Positions 30,661 through 39,997 of a stretch of 64,000 nt of DNA are shown here, one piece after another. The notes beneath the pieces are model-generated. The model was not told where the DNA came from and did no database searches. It saw only the letters and a program-made list of their open reading frames with translations. Every line of letters begins with the position of its first letter. The stretch's first letter is position 1. This DNA comes from Staphylococcus piscifermentans. Lineage in GTDB: Bacteria; Bacillota; Bacilli; Staphylococcales; Staphylococcaceae. The position numbers and the translations under genes were made by a program. The DNA lies in the NCBI RefSeq assembly GCF_900186985.1, contig NZ_LT906447.1, positions 930,001 to 994,000 of the forward strand, in the 5' to 3' direction.

Positions 30661-30860
30661 TAATTATAGCGCCCGTACAACTTAAGCGAAGAAAGCAGCG
30701 ATTTATAACTTAAAGCAGAAGTCATAATAGCTTTGAAGCGGATGTTGTAGACGAGGAAGACAGTGATCGATTATCGGCGGATGCTGTCTCGGATGAGGTC
30801 ATTCGTAAATTTACAAAGCAAAACACGGAGGCGACTCGGTGCACAAAGTTTGTAAATAGA
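30661..30860 (+). ncRNA. glmS ribozyme-riboswitch
   Basis: Self-cleaving leader RNA that uses glucosamine-6-phosphate as cofactor. The cleavage site is between A30668 and G30669 in TTATA|GCGCCCG. Core elements in order are GCGCCCG, TAGACGAGG (about 30747-30755), ATCGATTATCGGCGGATG (about 30768-30785), and the 3' CACGGAGGCGACTCGGTG hairpin (about 30825-30842) enclosed by ATTTACAAA / TTTGTAAAT. The first arm (ACAAC ... GTTGT) carries an insertion of about 60 bases with its own TTAAAGC / GCTTT pairing, longer than in B. subtilis. Confidence 0.93.
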
Positions 30861-31087
30861 CCGACGTTTATATTTTTTTATTTTTTTATATTTTTTGAAG
30901 CGGAACTCAAATACAAGGGGATAGTACGCCTTTTTTAAGCGATTGGTGTGAGCAATTACTTTCAAGGTGTTAATTTTTGATGTGTTGCTATTGAATAAGT
31001 GAGAAGATTTAATTAGATAACTAAAAAAAGAAAATATTCCCCTGTCAAAAGGGTTACCGCAATTTTAAAATGCGGAGGAATTTTATT

Positions 31088-32893
31088 ATGTGTGGAATCG
31101 TAGGATATATTGGGAAAGATAATGCTAAAGAAATTTTACTTAAAGGTTTAGAGAAATTAGAATATAGAGGTTATGATTCAGCTGGTATTGCATTAGAAAA
31201 TAAAAACGGTGTTACAGTTTTTAAAGAAAAAGGTCGTATTGCAGATTTAAGAAACCTTGCTGATGATAGTGACGTAGACGGTACATTAGGAATTGGACAT
31301 ACTCGTTGGGCGACACACGGTGTGCCTAATCATGAGAACTCTCATCCTCATCAATCTGCATCTAAACGCTTTACTTTAGTGCATAACGGAGTAATTGAGA
31401 ACTATGAAGAATTGCGCGATGAATATTTACCGAATGTAAAATTCTTATCAGAAACAGATACTGAAGTTATCGTACAATTAATTGAACATTTTTCAGATAA
31501 AGGTCTTTCAACAGAAGAAGCATTCGTGGAAGTTGTGAAATTGTTGCATGGTTCTTATGCTTTAGCTTTATTAGACGAAGAAGATAAAGATACAATTTAT
31601 GTAGCTAAAAATAAATCACCATTATTAATTGGTGTAGGCGATGAATTTAACGTTGTAGCATCTGATGCTTTAGCAATGTTGCAAGTTACAAATGAATATA
31701 AAGAAATTCAAGACCACGAGATTGTTATCGTTAAACGTGATGAAGTTGTGATCAAAGATTTAGACGGCAATGTTCAAGACCGTGATACTTATACAGCTGA
31801 AATTGATGCCGCTGATGCTGAAAAAGGTGTTTATGATCATTATATGCTTAAAGAAATTCATGAACAGCCAGCTGTAATGCGTCGTATTATTCAAGAATAC
31901 CAAGACGAAGAAGGTAACTTGAAAATGGATGATGCTATTATTGACGAAGTTGCAAAAGCAGACCGTATCTACATTATTGCAGCAGGTACAAGTTACCATG
32001 CCGGTTTAGTAGGTAAAGAATTTATTGAAAAATGGGCAGGCGTACCAACTGAAGTACATGTAGCTTCTGAGTTTGTATATAATACACCGCTTCTTTCTGA
32101 AAAACCATTGTTCATCTATATTTCACAATCAGGTGAAACTGCAGACAGCCGTGCTGTATTAGTAGAAATGAAAAAACGCGGTCATAAATCTCTTACAGTT
32201 ACAAACGTACCAGGCTCAACATTATCACGTGAAGCAGATCACACGTTGTTATTACATGCTGGACCTGAGATTGCAGTAGCATCTACAAAAGCATACACTG
32301 CACAAATTGCTGTGCTTTCTATTCTTTCTCAAATCGTGGCTGAACGTCATGGTAAAGAAGCAACTATCGATTTATTACAAGAATTAGCAAAAGCAGCTAA
32401 TGCTATGGAAGCAGTTGTAGATGATGCTGAATTTATGGAACAAATTGCAACTGATTATTTAGCAACAACACGCAATGCGTTCTTTATCGGCCGTACAATT
32501 GATTACAACGTCAGTCTTGAAGGTGCCTTGAAACTAAAAGAAATTTCATATATTCAAGCTGAAGGTTTTGCAGGCGGCGAATTAAAACACGGTACAATTG
32601 CCTTGATTGAAGACAATACACCTGTTATTGCACTTGCAACTCAAGAAAATGTAAACTTATCTATCCGTGGTAATGTGAAAGAAGTTGCTGCACGTGGTGC
32701 ACATACTTGCATTATTTCAATGGACGGTTTGAATAAAGCAGGAGACACTTATGTGATTCCTCAAATTAATGAATTGTTGACGCCACTCGTGTCAGTAGTA
32801 CCATTACAATTAATTTCATACTATGCTGCGTTGCACCGTGGCTTAGACGTTGATAAACCACGTAACTTAGCTAAATCAGTTACTGTAGAATAA
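31088..32893 (+). CDS. glmS: Glutamine-fructose-6-phosphate aminotransferase GlmS
   Basis: Enzyme of 601 residues making glucosamine-6-phosphate, the first step to UDP-GlcNAc. It begins MCGIVGYIG, so Cys2 becomes the N-terminal nucleophile after Met removal. The glutaminase domain spans residues 1-220 ([19 protein letters not shown]). Two SIS domains follow ([11 protein letters not shown] near 345; [22 protein letters not shown] near 480). The C-terminus ends [12 protein letters not shown], the sugar-binding tail. An upstream in-frame ATG at 31070 is rejected because CGGAGGA serves the ATG at 31088. Expression is controlled by the ribozyme upstream. Confidence 0.97.
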   Translation: MCGIVGYIGKDNAKEILLKGLEKLEYRGYDSAGIALENKNGVTVFKEKGRIADLRNLADDSDVDGTLGIGHTRWATHGVPNHENSHPHQSASKRFTLVHNGVIENYEELRDEYLPNVKFLSETDTEVIVQLIEHFSDKGLSTEEAFVEVVKLLHGSYALALLDEEDKDTIYVAKNKSPLLIGVGDEFNVVASDALAMLQVTNEYKEIQDHEIVIVKRDEVVIKDLDGNVQDRDTYTAEIDAADAEKGVYDHYMLKEIHEQPAVMRRIIQEYQDEEGNLKMDDAIIDEVAKADRIYIIAAGTSYHAGLVGKEFIEKWAGVPTEVHVASEFVYNTPLLSEKPLFIYISQSGETADSRAVLVEMKKRGHKSLTVTNVPGSTLSREADHTLLLHAGPEIAVASTKAYTAQIAVLSILSQIVAERHGKEATIDLLQELAKAANAMEAVVDDAEFMEQIATDYLATTRNAFFIGRTIDYNVSLEGALKLKEISYIQAEGFAGGELKHGTIALIEDNTPVIALATQENVNLSIRGNVKEVAARGAHTCIISMDGLNKAGDTYVIPQINELLTPLVSVVPLQLISYYAALHRGLDVDKPRNLAKSVTVE

Positions 32894-32905
32894 TAATCGT
32901 TTTAC

Positions 32906-32940
32906 AAACTGTCACTTTTCAACGAAGTGGCAGTTTTTTT
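32906..32940 (+). terminator. Terminator after glmS
   Basis: AAACTGTCACTT / AAGTGGCAGTTT with one G-T pair, followed by seven T residues. Confidence 0.88.
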
Positions 32941-33014
32941 ATATATTACTAGGTTGCTAAAATACTGTTAAAATGCCATAATCAAGGCGATAACTAGAAC
33001 TTGGAGGATAAGTA

Positions 33015-33869
33015 ATGGATAACGTACAAGCGATATTTTTAGATATGGACGGAACAATACTGCAACACAATAATAAAGTATCAGATGAAACGGCTGAGAT
33101 AATTAAAAAACTACGTCAAGTTGGATATAAAGTATTTATCGCAACAGGACGTTCTTTTGATGAAATTAAAAATCTAACACCAGAAGGATTTGAAATTGAT
33201 GGTGTCATATCTTCAAATGGTACACGCGGTGATGCAGAAGGTAAAATGATTTTTGCACATAGTTTGACTTATAATGCAGTCCAACAAATTATTAAAGAAG
33301 CTAAAGCGCAACATATTTATTATGAAGTATTTCCGTTCAGCGGCAAGCGAATGATTTTAAATGAAGATTATGAGTGGATTACGAAGATGATAGAAGGAGA
33401 TACCCCTCCTAACAATGTTAGCATCAGCGAGTGGAATTCACGTAAAACTGCACTCAATGGCAATGTTGATTGGGTTGATGAAATTCCTGAAACGAAATTT
33501 TCTAAGATTTATATGTTCACACCTGATTTAGAAAAAGTAACAAGCTTCAGAGAACACTTAATTGAAGAAAAAGATACATTGCAAATTTCTGTATCTAACT
33601 CTTCTCGTTACAATGCAGAAACTATGGCGGCTGGCATTGATAAGGGTACAGGTATAAAAGAAATGATCGAGTATTTTAATATTCCGCAATCAGCTACACT
33701 AGTGATAGGTGATAGTGATAACGACCGCTCAATGTTTGCTTTCGGACATTATACAGTTGCTATGAAAAATGCACGGCCTGAAATTCAAGCGCTCGCTAAA
33801 GATGTGACATCTTATGATAATGAAGAAAATGGGGCTGCACGCTATTTAGAAGAACATTTCTTAAAATAA
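33015..33869 (+). CDS. Cof-type HAD hydrolase
   Basis: HAD-superfamily phosphatase of 284 residues of the Cof/YkrA subfamily, probably acting on small phosphorylated metabolites. Motif I is FLDMDGTIL with Asp10 and Asp12; motif II is FIATGRS; motif III/IV is GTGIKEMIEYF and VIGDSDNDRSMF near residues 230-240. The cap domain is type C2. AGGAGGAT-like spacing (GGAGGATAAGTA) supports the ATG at 33015. Monocistronic, with a bidirectional hairpin after it. Substrate unknown. Confidence 0.85.
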   Translation: MDNVQAIFLDMDGTILQHNNKVSDETAEIIKKLRQVGYKVFIATGRSFDEIKNLTPEGFEIDGVISSNGTRGDAEGKMIFAHSLTYNAVQQIIKEAKAQHIYYEVFPFSGKRMILNEDYEWITKMIEGDTPPNNVSISEWNSRKTALNGNVDWVDEIPETKFSKIYMFTPDLEKVTSFREHLIEEKDTLQISVSNSSRYNAETMAAGIDKGTGIKEMIEYFNIPQSATLVIGDSDNDRSMFAFGHYTVAMKNARPEIQALAKDVTSYDNEENGAARYLEEHFLK

Positions 33870-33875
33870 AAAAAG

Positions 33876-33914
33876 AAGTCGGTGAAAACTTTTGAGGTTT
33901 CCACCGACTTTTTT
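33876..33914. terminator. Bidirectional terminator after the HAD gene
   Basis: AAGTCGGTGGAAAC-type stem, AAGTCGGTGAAAAC / GTTTCCACCGACTT, followed by T residues, with A residues before it, between convergent genes. Confidence 0.82.
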
Positions 33915-33948
33915 GAGACTAGAATTATATCTTAGTCTATTTATTCAA

Positions 33949-35133
33949 TTATTTTTTAAAATCATCTGAACGTTCATCAACATCTTTTTTCTTATTTTTT
34001 AAATGATCAAATGTTGAATCTGAATATTCTTCTTTAGTTTCTTTTAAATCTTCTTGTTTGCCGTCTGTGTTAAATTTTTCTTCAGCTTTATCTTTCGTTT
34101 CAGATGCTTTATTTGTAACATGATTCGTTTTATTGTCTTTATTGCTATCTTTTTCTTTAGCTTTTTTAGAACCTTTTACAGTAGCGGAACTTTCAACTAC
34201 TTTATCTCCAATAGTAGTAGATTTCTGTTTACTTTCTGGGTGGAAGTGCTCTGTAGCTTTACTAAAGAATTGAACAATAGCCATTAAGTTTAAGTAGTAA
34301 ACGACGATACGAATAACATACATAATTACAATCACAACATAAACTAATATTTTAGCTAAGTTTTGAGACATATGTTGCGTCGCAAGCACTACTAATTGTG
34401 GTATGGGTTCAGAGAAAATAATGACAATTAAGTTTAATAAAATTAAACCTAAGAATAATTTGAACCATGAATGACGACCATTTTTAAGAGATTTAAAGCT
34501 TTGTTTGACGTCTTTAAATGCTCCTGCTTGACGGTCTCTTAAATATGCAACAACATAAGCAATTACAATATAAGTAAAGAACCAAATAAACAGTGACGCG
34601 ATTAATTTAGATATTGTCAAACCGATTAATTGAACGGTAATTAAAGCACCCATATTACCGCCTGTACCACTTTGCATACGAGATAGAATCGTGTGCATGA
34701 GGGCACTGAATAATTGGTTAACAACTGTTACTACAATGATGGTAATGAGCATTACTAACAGTGTAAACAATGCAAGTTTGACACTTTTTAGGTAGCTTCC
34801 TTTTTTGAAAGCAGTAAATACATCTGTTAAATGAACATCTTCTTTATGAATCGCTTTATAAACTACATTAATTGTACCAACTACTAATTGGAACCCTACA
34901 AATAAAAATATGAGCAATGGTATAATCAAGGCAATAATCAATGGTAGAGCTGCTTGGAACATTGGACCTTGATACATCATTGACATCATAAACATTTGCA
35001 GTGCCTGTTGCACGGGCATAAATGTAAATGCAACGATTAAAATGAATACAAAGAATGTTAAAATGCTGAAAAGAGCAGTTTTAGCATTTTGCGGCTTTGC
35101 ATTCTTAAAAGCTTGTTTGTAAAATGTAAACAA
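33949..35133 (-). CDS. Polytopic membrane protein with long charged C-terminal tail
   Basis: Protein of 394 residues. Residues 1-290 hold about six to seven hydrophobic segments with a soluble loop (YKAIHKEDVHLTDVFTAFKKG), reminiscent of the membrane domain found before some glycerophosphodiesterases. Residues 295-394 are almost entirely charged and polar (Lys, Glu, Asp, Ser) and probably disordered and cytoplasmic. The start is TTG at 35133, with AAAGGAGTG 8 bases upstream. No function is recognised. It is convergent with the HAD gene. Confidence 0.7.
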   Translation of the reverse strand: MFTFYKQAFKNAKPQNAKTALFSILTFFVFILIVAFTFMPVQQALQMFMMSMMYQGPMFQAALPLIIALIIPLLIFLFVGFQLVVGTINVVYKAIHKEDVHLTDVFTAFKKGSYLKSVKLALFTLLVMLITIIVVTVVNQLFSALMHTILSRMQSGTGGNMGALITVQLIGLTISKLIASLFIWFFTYIVIAYVVAYLRDRQAGAFKDVKQSFKSLKNGRHSWFKLFLGLILLNLIVIIFSEPIPQLVVLATQHMSQNLAKILVYVVIVIMYVIRIVVYYLNLMAIVQFFSKATEHFHPESKQKSTTIGDKVVESSATVKGSKKAKEKDSNKDNKTNHVTNKASETKDKAEEKFNTDGKQEDLKETKEEYSDSTFDHLKNKKKDVDERSDDFKK

Positions 35134-35263
35134 TGGCTTAGCACTCCTTTGATATGATATAAATACAATATCAAAAATTTGCTTGCATTCAAATTAAAAA
35201 ACAAGTCAAATGTATATTATGTTACTTTTTAAGAATTTATAAACTGATATAAGGGTGATAAAA

Positions 35264-35998
35264 ATGAAATTTGCAGTAATTACAGACATCCACGGAAATA
35301 TGGATGCGTTATCAGCAGTGTTTAAAGATATTGATCGCAGAGGTGATATCGATCACATCTATAACTTAGGCGATGTGATAGGTATTGGTCACAATACAAA
35401 TGAAGTGTTAGGAATTTTGACTGCCAGAGATGACGTAACTTCTATTGCCGGTAACCATGATGAAGCCATTATGTCTGTCATCAATGACACGCCTTATCCA
35501 GAAGATTTAAAAGACAAATTTTATGAGCATCATCACTGGGTAGCCGAGCATTTAAACCCTCAGTATTATGAATTTCTTAATGCATTGCCACGCGAATTCA
35601 CCTTAGATTTGCTAGGTCAATCAGTATTAGGAATTCATTATGAAATTGAGAATAACAAATTAGAAGATACTATAGATCAAATTCCCTTCAGTCCGATTGT
35701 GGAACCGACAGCAGAACATATGAAAGAGTTATTTGCGGATAAAGAAGCGGATGTGATTTTATTCGGACATAATCATACATTACATCACTTCATCAACGAG
35801 GATACAGTTTATTTTAATCCAGGTTCAGTGGGACTTAATCGTGCACCTTACACTGTATATGGTATTGTAACGATTACGCCGGAACATTCTAATATAGAAC
35901 AAGTTCGTGTCGCTTATGATAATACACGTTTCATAGATGGCTTTGAGGAAAAAGAAGTGCCAGGCAGAGCGCTGATCTTTGATAAGTTTATACAATAA
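35264..35998 (+). CDS. Metallophosphatase (calcineurin-like, YfcE/MPP type)
   Basis: Metal-dependent phosphoesterase of 244 residues. All metal-site motifs are present: TDIHGN (Asp8, His10), LGDVIG, AGNHDE, and GHNHTLHHF near residue 170, followed by NPGSVGLNR. The substrate is not identifiable. A GTG at 35255 is in frame, but it is part of AAGGGTG, the ribosome-binding site for the ATG at 35264. Monocistronic, ending in a hairpin shared with czrB. Confidence 0.85.
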   Translation: MKFAVITDIHGNMDALSAVFKDIDRRGDIDHIYNLGDVIGIGHNTNEVLGILTARDDVTSIAGNHDEAIMSVINDTPYPEDLKDKFYEHHHWVAEHLNPQYYEFLNALPREFTLDLLGQSVLGIHYEIENNKLEDTIDQIPFSPIVEPTAEHMKELFADKEADVILFGHNHTLHHFINEDTVYFNPGSVGLNRAPYTVYGIVTITPEHSNIEQVRVAYDNTRFIDGFEEKEVPGRALIFDKFIQ

Positions 35999-36000
35999 TG

Positions 36001-36057
36001 AAAAAGATCGTTGCTTCATCATCCTACACAGGGTGGGGGGAAGCAACGATCTTTTTA
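36001..36057. terminator. Bidirectional terminator between the metallophosphatase gene and czrB
   Basis: AAAAAGATCGTTGCTTC / GAAGCAACGATCTTTTT, a 17-bp perfect stem with a loop of about 20 bases. It overlaps the final codon of czrB. Confidence 0.88.
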
Positions 36058-36999
36058 TTGAGCGACCGTAATATGATCGCATAAAGTTTTCGTACTATGA
36101 TTGTTATCTTTAGATTCTAACTGTACTGTCATATGGTGAATATTTAAAGCGTTTAACCGATCTTCGATACGGTGTAATAATTGCTCGCATTCTTCGATTG
36201 TCATTGTATCTTGAACGACAGCGTGACAACTAAAAGCATTTAGATCATTAGAAATCGTCCACACGTGACAATCATGGACATTTTGAATTTCTTTTTCCTC
36301 TAGAACTGTGTTAATGACTTCATCGATATTAATATCTTTAGGCGTACCTTCCATCAAGATAGTTAAGGACTCTTTGATTAAACCATAACTGCTACGTAAT
36401 AACAGTACAGATACCAACATACTGGCAATAGGATCTGCCAATGTGAAATTAAAGGCCCAAATTAACAGTGCTGCCACAATCGCACCTACAGAACCGAGTA
36501 AATCTCCAAGCACGTGCAAGAAAGCACCGCGCATATTGATATTATGATGTGTATCTCCACCGTGCATCATTAACCACGCCACTACAATATTGACAATTAA
36601 ACCTATTACACTGATGGTTAACATTTCAGTAGACATGACTGCTGGGGGCGCAGAGATTCTGCGTATAGCTTCGATTACGATACCGATACTGATAACTAGA
36701 AGCAATACACCGTTAAAGAGTGCCGCTAATATTTCAAAGCGTTTGTAGCCGAAAGTCATTTCTGTTGTAGCATGACGTTCCGCATATTTAAATGCAAAGA
36801 GTGCGAGTCCTAATGAAAAGGTATCACTTAACATATGTACGCCATCAGATAACAAAGCTAAACTGTTGGCAACATAGCCGCCAATAAGTTCGACTACCAT
36901 GAAAATGCTAATAATAGCAAATGAAATTGCAAGCACACGTTTATTATCAGTATGGACATGATGATGGTGATGAGCGTGATGATGATTTGAATGACTCAT
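36055..36999 (-). CDS. czrB: Zinc/cobalt efflux CDF transporter CzrB
   Basis: Cation-diffusion-facilitator of 314 residues exporting Zn2+ (and Co2+) in exchange for protons. A His-rich N-terminus, HHHAHHHHHVH, precedes six membrane segments. The metal-site pairs appear as LLSDGVHMLSDTFSL (helix 2) and FLHVLGDLLGSVGA (helix 5). The soluble C-terminal domain (residues 215-314) carries VHDCHVW. GAAAGGAAG precedes the ATG. It lies 23 bases downstream of the repressor gene czrA, forming the czrAB operon. Confidence 0.94.
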   Translation of the reverse strand: MSHSNHHHAHHHHHVHTDNKRVLAISFAIISIFMVVELIGGYVANSLALLSDGVHMLSDTFSLGLALFAFKYAERHATTEMTFGYKRFEILAALFNGVLLLVISIGIVIEAIRRISAPPAVMSTEMLTISVIGLIVNIVVAWLMMHGGDTHHNINMRGAFLHVLGDLLGSVGAIVAALLIWAFNFTLADPIASMLVSVLLLRSSYGLIKESLTILMEGTPKDINIDEVINTVLEEKEIQNVHDCHVWTISNDLNAFSCHAVVQDTMTIEECEQLLHRIEDRLNALNIHHMTVQLESKDNNHSTKTLCDHITVAQ

Positions 37000-37022
37000 A
37001 ATATAGCTTCCTTTCTAATACT

Positions 37023-37328
37023 CTATTGTACAGGGTGCTCTGCGTGATGGATTGCCTGATTTAATAAGGTCACGACATGAGCATCATTCAGCATATAGAT
37101 TTTTGATTGACCTTGACGTTCTGATTTAACGAGTTCAGCATTTCTCAGTATTTTCAACTGATGAGATACATTTGACTGTGAAAGTTCTAAGGTGTGTGTG
37201 ATATGACCCACACTGCAAGGCCCTTGTTCTAGTAAGTGCATAATTCTGATACGGTTGGGTTCACTTAATGCTTTGAAAATGTCTGTTACATTGGCGAGCG
37301 TGCTCGATTTGAGTTCCTGATGGGGCAT
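37023..37328 (-). CDS. czrA: Zinc-responsive ArsR/SmtB repressor CzrA
   Basis: Winged-helix repressor of 101 residues that releases DNA when Zn2+ or Co2+ binds. The recognition helix is SQSNVSHQLKIL. The alpha-5 metal ligands are conserved: Asp82, His84, His95 and His98 (NDAHVVTLLNQAIHHAEH), matching Asp84, His86, His97 and His100 of S. aureus CzrA. An in-frame ATG at 37346 is possible, but AAGGAG is spaced 7 bases from the ATG at 37328. It is followed by czrB. Confidence 0.95.
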   Translation of the reverse strand: MPHQELKSSTLANVTDIFKALSEPNRIRIMHLLEQGPCSVGHITHTLELSQSNVSHQLKILRNAELVKSERQGQSKIYMLNDAHVVTLLNQAIHHAEHPVQ

Positions 37329-37350
37329 AAGAATTCTCCTTCTCATTAAT

Positions 37351-37402
37351 ATATGAACATTTATTCATGTATTAATATATCTCTATTTTAAACTGAAGTC
37401 AA
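37351..37402 (-). promoter_or_regulatory. czrAB promoter and CzrA operator
   Basis: On the minus strand TTGACT (37402-37397), 17 bases, TATATT (37379-37374). Directly downstream is the inverted repeat ATGAA-taaatg-TTCAT (37368-37353), the ArsR/SmtB-type operator. CzrA bound there would block the start of transcription of its own operon. Confidence 0.82.
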
Positions 37403-37492
37403 TCATTTGAGAGGAGGTACTTGAAGTTTAATGCAAGATGGCACAGGGAACTAAATCAATATATAATATTCTATAATCGAGGAGTGATGGAT

Positions 37493-38158
37493 TTGAGTAT
37501 TCTAGTATTAGGCGCTAATGGCGGTGTCGGTAAACAAATCGTTTCAAAATTAAAAGAAGATAATAAAGAAGTTGCAGCAGCTTATCGTAAAAATGATCAA
37601 GTAGACAAAGCAGTCGGTGAAGGATACGATGCCAGAAATATAGATGTAGAAAGACACAAAATTGATGAATTAGCTGACAAATTTAAAGATTTTGATCAAG
37701 TCGTATTCTCAGTAGGCTCAGGAGGCAGTACAGGAGATGACAAAACAATTATCGTTGACTTAGATGGAGCTGTAAAAGCAATCGAAGCCAGTAAAAAAGC
37801 AGGCGTCAAACATTTTGTAATGGTTTCAACATACGATTCCAATCGTGAAGCATTCGACAGTGTTCCAGAATTGAAACCTTATACAATTGCAAAACATTAT
37901 GCTGATGAGCATTTACGCAATTCAGGCTTATTCCACACAATTGTACATCCTGGTGCTTTAGAAAATGGCCCTGGTACGGGCAACGTGGATATCGCTGAAC
38001 ATTTTGACGGTGGCGGTTCTGTACCACGTGAGGATGTCGCTTCTGTAATTGTAGATGTTCTAGAAAATGAAAAATTCCAAGGTGGAGAATTCCAAGTTAT
38101 CAGCGGCTCTGAACCTATCTCAGATGCTTTAGAAAATTATTATAAAAATCATCAATAG
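37493..38158 (+). CDS. NAD(P)-binding atypical SDR (NmrA/YhfK-like)
   Basis: Rossmann-fold protein of 221 residues, starting MSILVLGANGGVGKQIVSKL with the GxxGxxG dinucleotide loop at residues 7-13. VMVSTYDS and PYTIAKHYADEHLRNSGL resemble the active-site region of atypical SDRs, with the usual Tyr-Lys pair changed. The substrate is unknown. Start choice: the ATG at 37487 lies too close to GAGGAG (37479-37484), while the TTG at 37493 is spaced 8 bases from it. Divergent from czrA but probably not zinc-related. Confidence 0.75.
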   Translation: MSILVLGANGGVGKQIVSKLKEDNKEVAAAYRKNDQVDKAVGEGYDARNIDVERHKIDELADKFKDFDQVVFSVGSGGSTGDDKTIIVDLDGAVKAIEASKKAGVKHFVMVSTYDSNREAFDSVPELKPYTIAKHYADEHLRNSGLFHTIVHPGALENGPGTGNVDIAEHFDGGGSVPREDVASVIVDVLENEKFQGGEFQVISGSEPISDALENYYKNHQ

Positions 38159-38186
38159 AATAAGGTGACGAGTTATCACTTTTAAG

Positions 38187-38225
38187 AAGGAAGCGGGACA
38201 TTCATTTGGTTCCGCTTCCTTTTTT
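38187..38225 (+). terminator. Terminator after the SDR gene
   Basis: AAGGAAGCGGGACA - loop - GGTTCCGCTTCCTTTTTT. Member of the recurring GGGACATT hairpin family. Confidence 0.85.
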
Positions 38226-38291
38226 CACGAATACGGTATGTAATACCTAAGATTTGTTATAATAAAGGTATTAAAACCGTGGGGGTAAATC

Positions 38292-38999
38292 ATGAAAATT
38301 TCAAAGACAAAGATATATGAAAAAATTGCCGACATTATATTAGAACAAATTAAATCTGGAGAATACGCGGTCGGCGATAAATTGCCTTCCATACAAGCGC
38401 TTTCGAAAGAATACGGTGTCAGTGTGGCTTCGGTCAGAGAAGCATTCAACGCTTTACGCACAATAGGTGTCATTGAAATTAAACAAGGTTACGGTACATT
38501 TGTGACCAAGCAAGAACCTGTCTTTTTTAATTTAGAAGAAACATCGTTAACGCATCGACAAGTAGAGGAGTTGCTGGAATTAAGAGCGATTGTAGAGTTA
38601 GCTACGGTGAAAAAAGCGGCAACACATAGTACAACCGATGATTTAGCAGAAATGGAAGCAGCTTTGAAAATGATGGAACGTGCAGTTACAGATGGGACTT
38701 CAGGTGAAGCGGCTGATTTAAAATTTCATTTAGCTATCGCAAAGGCAGCACAGAATTCGATGCTGTTTGATTTGATGAACAATATTTCGGATGTCATTCA
38801 AGAAACAATGAGAGAAACAAGGAAAGTTTATTTATTTAATAAGCAGAAAACCTTGAAACGTTTGTATGATGAACATTTAAAAATATATCATGCGCTTACC
38901 AACAAAGATGCTGAAGCGGCAGAAGCCTATATGAGTGCACATTTAGAAGAAGTGCAACAAACTATCTTGCAAAATATTAATAAAAGTCCAATACAATAA
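38292..38999 (+). CDS. lutR: GntR/FadR-type regulator, probable LutR
   Basis: Regulator of 235 residues with an N-terminal winged helix (residues 5-75; GEYAVGDKLPSIQALSKEYGVSVASVREA) and a C-terminal FCD ligand-binding domain (residues 85-225; ELLELRAIVELATVKKA, His residues in LKFHLAIAKAA and LYDEHLKIYHAL). It lies directly upstream of lutABC and on the same strand, separated by a terminator, which points to lactate-responsive control of that operon; this is inference from B. subtilis LutR. The symbol is given on context. Confidence 0.75.
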   Translation: MKISKTKIYEKIADIILEQIKSGEYAVGDKLPSIQALSKEYGVSVASVREAFNALRTIGVIEIKQGYGTFVTKQEPVFFNLEETSLTHRQVEELLELRAIVELATVKKAATHSTTDDLAEMEAALKMMERAVTDGTSGEAADLKFHLAIAKAAQNSMLFDLMNNISDVIQETMRETRKVYLFNKQKTLKRLYDEHLKIYHALTNKDAEAAEAYMSAHLEEVQQTILQNINKSPIQ

Positions 39000-39013
39000 T
39001 TGTTAATCGTACG

Positions 39014-39040
39014 CACCCAGTTCAATGCTGGGTGTTTTTT
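39014..39040 (+). terminator. Terminator after the GntR gene
   Basis: CACCCAG / CTGGGTG stem with a 7-base loop and six T residues. Confidence 0.82.
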
Positions 39041-39261
39041 ATAACATAAACTCAGATAAAGTTTAAACATCTGATGACTAGCTGTTTGATTAGCGCTATA
39101 ATAAGTGAGTATTCTATTTCGTTTTTAATTTATTGAAGTACGGAAATATTGTGGGGACGATGTTAGGGTGACTTTTCTAGATTAAAAATAAAATTGAAAA
39201 TCTCATAGGGATAAGATATGCGAAAAAATAAAGGGCAGCATATCGTGAAAGGGTGTAAAGA

Positions 39262-39996
39262 ATGAAAGTCAGTTTATTCTCAACTTGTTTAGTTGAAGCA
39301 TTTCACACACGTATAGGTATTGCGACGGTTGAATTGCTTGAAAGATTGGGTTGTGAAGTAGACTATCCAGCCGCGCAAATATGTTGTGGTCAGCCTGCTT
39401 ATAACTCTGGTTATTTTGAAGATGCGAGACAATCGGCGAAACAAATGATTAAGGCATTTAAAGATTCGGAATATGTGGTTGCCCCGTCCGGCTCTTGTAT
39501 AACAATGTTTAAACACTATCCAAGCTTATTTGAAGATGATCCAGTAATGCACCAAGCGGCCATTGACTTAGCGGATAAATCGTATGAACTTACGCAATTT
39601 ATCGTTAATGTCTTGGGAGTGCATGATGTCGGAGCAACTTTAGAAGGTAAAGCAACAGTTCATCCATCATGCCACATTACTCGTGTATTAGGTGTCGTGA
39701 ACGAACCTCAAGAATTATTGAGCAACGTGCAAGGCTTGGAATTAGTAGAGTTACCGAAATATTATAATTGTTGCGGTTTCGGTGGTACATTTGCCGTTAA
39801 AATGTCAGATGTTTCCAGTGAAATGGTGGATGAAAAAGCGCATTGCGTAGAAGCAACAGGTGCAGATTATTTAATTGGCGCTGATGCAAGTTGTTTAATG
39901 AATATTGAAGGACGCCTGAAACGTATCAATAGCAAAGTTAAAGTATTGCATATCGCAGAAGTCCTTAATCATCAACTAGAAGGGGCGGTGCGTTAA
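39262..39996 (+). CDS. lutA: Lactate utilisation protein LutA
   Basis: Protein of 244 residues with two cysteine-rich (CCG) domains. The motifs are [11 protein letters not shown] (Cys41, Cys42) and NCCGFGGTF (Cys170, Cys171), with a conserved CHITR Cys-His between them. LutABC together oxidise L-lactate to pyruvate in B. subtilis and relatives; LutA resembles glycolate-oxidase Fe-S subunits. GAAAGGGTG precedes the ATG. It is the first gene of lutABC. The promoter candidate is TATAAT at 39097-39102 in a 220-base upstream region. Confidence 0.93.
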   Translation: MKVSLFSTCLVEAFHTRIGIATVELLERLGCEVDYPAAQICCGQPAYNSGYFEDARQSAKQMIKAFKDSEYVVAPSGSCITMFKHYPSLFEDDPVMHQAAIDLADKSYELTQFIVNVLGVHDVGATLEGKATVHPSCHITRVLGVVNEPQELLSNVQGLELVELPKYYNCCGFGGTFAVKMSDVSSEMVDEKAHCVEATGADYLIGADASCLMNIEGRLKRINSKVKVLHIAEVLNHQLEGAVR

Positions 39997-39997
39997 G

